This document shows, piece by piece, positions 61,577 to 64,000 of a stretch of 64,000 nucleotides of DNA. This DNA comes from an uncultured Alphaproteobacteria bacterium (lineage in GTDB: Bacteria > Pseudomonadota > Alphaproteobacteria > HIMB59 > GCA-002718135). A program made the translations under genes and the position numbers. The number at the start of each line of letters is the position of its first letter. Position 1 is the stretch's first letter. Below the pieces are notes generated by a model, which did not search any database, had not been told where the DNA came from, and saw only the letters and a list, made by a program, of their open reading frames with translations. The DNA is taken from positions 62,001 to 126,000 of the forward strand of contig CACGDO010000004.1 in assembly GCA_902571865.1 (NCBI GenBank), read 5' to 3'.

Positions 61577-62599
61577 TTAACATTCTTTTAAATAAACTGG
61601 AATTACAACATTAATATTAGTTTCTAGATTTCTGCAAATGTTTTCAAGAGAATATTTATGATCAGTTTGATTTTCATACTTAACTAATAGATTTGTTAAT
61701 ATTGAATTGCTAACTTTATTTTCATAAATTTTGTAATCGTCAAATTTATTTTCCTTAGCAATTAATTTGATAAGTGTTTCGTAATTCAAAATATCGTCAA
61801 TCAAAAAATTATTTTTTGCCTGATTACTACTATAGATTAAAGCTCCAATATCATTTTTTAAATTTGAAATTTCAATTTTACGACTTTTTGAAACTTTTGT
61901 TATAAAATCATTATAAACATCATCAATGATATTTTGTAAGTGTTTGATTTCATTACTGCTAGGTCGTCTAAATGGATTAAACAAATCTTTTCCTTCTCCT
62001 GCACTCTGATTAAAAACTTCTATTCCTTCTTTAGTTTCAATTGTCTGACCAAAAATTCCTGAAGATAGACTTGTCGGTGTATTATAGTAAAACCAACTTG
62101 GCCCACTGACTCCTATACTTCCAATAATAGATCCATATGACGCGAATATCTTATCAGCTGTCGTTGCAACCCAATATCCTCCAGACGCTAAAATTTCTTT
62201 TGTATAAAAATATATTTTAGTATCTGTGTTTTTCTTAAATTCATAAATAATTTGTTCCAACTCAGCTGTAGCACTTACTGTTCCACCTGGAGAATTAATG
62301 TTTATAATTAGAGCTTTGATTTCAAGTTCTTTTAATTCTTCTAAATAAGATTTTACCTGCGACGGATTGATGTAATCGTAAAGATTATTTCCTAAAACAT
62401 TGCTGTTATTATTAAAAATTGGTCCATTTAAATTAATATTAGCTATAATGTTATTTGAACTATCTATACCTTCAGTCATTACAAACTGTTTTTTTTCTAG
62501 TTCATTCGAAAAACTAAGTAACAAATTAATAATTATTATAAAAATTAATAATGCGCTCAAAAAACCAAGAGTTCTAAAAAAAACAGTGAAAAATATCAT
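61577..62599 (-). CDS. sppA: Signal peptide peptidase SppA-like S49 serine protease
   Basis: 340 aa. One N-terminal TM helix (LGFLSALLIFIIIINLLLSF), then the ClpP-like fold. Seen: ALIININSPGGTVSATAELEQII, IYFYTKEILASGGYWVATTA (catalytic Ser in ASGG), FASYGSIIGSIGVSG, and a later Lys-rich segment NDFITKVSKSRKI where the dyad lysine is expected. It degrades leftover signal peptides or misfolded membrane proteins. It is short-form, like SohB/Bacillus SppA. It is divergent from groES, and ends 1 nt from the convergent GT61 gene. Confidence 0.88.
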   Translation of the reverse strand: MIFFTVFFRTLGFLSALLIFIIIINLLLSFSNELEKKQFVMTEGIDSSNNIIANINLNGPIFNNNSNVLGNNLYDYINPSQVKSYLEELKELEIKALIININSPGGTVSATAELEQIIYEFKKNTDTKIYFYTKEILASGGYWVATTADKIFASYGSIIGSIGVSGPSWFYYNTPTSLSSGIFGQTIETKEGIEVFNQSAGEGKDLFNPFRRPSSNEIKHLQNIIDDVYNDFITKVSKSRKIEISNLKNDIGALIYSSNQAKNNFLIDDILNYETLIKLIAKENKFDDYKIYENKVSNSILTNLLVKYENQTDHKYSLENICRNLETNINVVIPVYLKEC

Positions 62600-62653
62600 T
62601 TTTTTTCAAAATATCATAACTTTGGCTAATTCGAATTTTTTTTTGTTTTCTTC

Positions 62654-62681
62654 TTGAATAGACTTTAATAATGCTTAAATA
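62654..62681 (+). promoter_or_regulatory. Probable groESL promoter
   Basis: TTGAAT (62654-62659) and TAAATA (62676-62681), 16 nt apart, fit a sigma-70-type promoter loosely. The expected start site would fall in the CIRCE operator just downstream. Confidence 0.4.
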
Positions 62682-62682
62682 A

Positions 62683-62709
62683 CTAGCACTCTCATAATGA
62701 GAGTGCTAA
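62683..62709 (+). promoter_or_regulatory. CIRCE operator (HrcA-binding site) of groESL
   Basis: Inverted repeat CTAGCACTC-N9-GAGTGCTAA, differing from the CIRCE consensus TTAGCACTC-N9-GAGTGCTAA at one base. It is 42 nt upstream of groES, so heat-shock repression by HrcA is expected. Confidence 0.93.
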
Positions 62710-62751
62710 TAAAAAATGATTTAATTTCAATTAGTTAACAAAAGAGGAAAT

Positions 62752-63057
62752 ATGAATTTTAGACCTTTACATGACAGAGTCTTAGTTAAAAGAGTAGACT
62801 CTGATCAAAAAACAGCAGGGGGAATAATTATCCCTGATACTGCCCAAGAAAAACCAATGGAAGGTGAAGTATTAGAAGTTGGTTCTGGAGCAAGAGACGA
62901 AACAGGAAAACTAGTACCTTTGGATGTCAGAAAAGGAGATAAAATACTTTTTGGAAAATGGTCTGGTACTGAGGTAAAAATGAATGGTGATGATTTTTTA
63001 ATAATGAAAGAGTCTGATATCATGGGAATTATAACTTCAGGTAAAAAAAAGAAATAG
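62752..63057 (+). CDS. groES: Co-chaperonin GroES
   Basis: 101-aa co-chaperonin lid subunit: [21 protein letters not shown], the mobile loop [35 protein letters not shown], and [13 protein letters not shown]. The C-terminus is lysine-rich. A GAGGAAAT ribosome site precedes the ATG. It lies 21 nt ahead of groEL under the CIRCE operator. Confidence 0.97.
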   Translation: MNFRPLHDRVLVKRVDSDQKTAGGIIIPDTAQEKPMEGEVLEVGSGARDETGKLVPLDVRKGDKILFGKWSGTEVKMNGDDFLIMKESDIMGIITSGKKKK

Positions 63058-63060
63058 TAA

Positions 63061-64000
<940 letters not shown>

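Overview
The window is AT-rich DNA with tightly packed genes. It is probably from a marine alphaproteobacterium with a streamlined genome, perhaps of the HIMB59/AEGEAN-169 or SAR11-like type. That placement is an inference from: a CcrM-type GANTC methyltransferase with GANTC sites in its own leader, a CIRCE-controlled groESL, an Artemis/Lhr/ligase/PdeM repair cassette, an alphaproteobacterial SH3 protein, and many transporters and small-molecule catabolic genes. Spacing is short, with many 1-20 nt overlaps. No gene-free stretch exceeds about 260 bases; the longest is 6223-6474, which holds the ccrM leader and a terminator.

Layout: 1-4.7 kb holds a two-partner secretion pair (TpsA, cut by the window edge, and TpsB) and an orphan periplasmic binding protein. 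4.7-12.2 kb is housekeeping: rhodanese, ccrM, a udg-slt-moaB-rnhB operon, and a TPR protein with ispE. 12.2-46.3 kb is a catabolic island of about 34 kb. It contains a dehydrogenase/aldolase operon (Gfo/Idh, SDR, Gfo/Idh, SDR, HpaI-type aldolase, D-serine-dehydratase-like), nagA with two small paired Cys proteins, three Asp-box (sialidase-fold) proteins without signal peptides, three PhyH-type oxygenases, two PanB-like proteins that lack the usual metal ligands, an MFS carrier, a CUT1-type sugar ABC importer without its own ATPase, a class IV aminotransferase, a DapA/NanA-family lyase, an MlrC-like protein, and a dppABCDF-type ABC importer followed by nanA and nanE. Together these suggest import of intact sialic-acid-like or amino-sugar glycosides, cytoplasmic hydrolysis, then lyase, epimerase and deacetylase steps. 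No nanK or nagB is in the window.

46.4-56.6 kb holds a fatty-acid hydroxylase/sterol desaturase, the ligase-associated DNA repair cassette (divergent starts sharing CATATG), and secreted or membrane proteins of uncertain role. 56.7-59.8 kb starts with a complete tRNA-Gln, followed by two tandem mini-elements. Each ends in a 3' fragment of the same tRNA, and each carries a pair of 9-bp direct repeats near both ends. There is no integrase. 59.8-64 kb holds an SH3 protein, tRNA-Arg, a GT61 glycosyltransferase, an S49 protease, and groES-groEL (groEL cut by the window end).

The two most unusual observations are the circularly permuted family-5 solute-binding protein (44663-46270) and the integrase-less tandem tRNA-Gln elements with 11-bp-phased repeat pairs (56775-59797).
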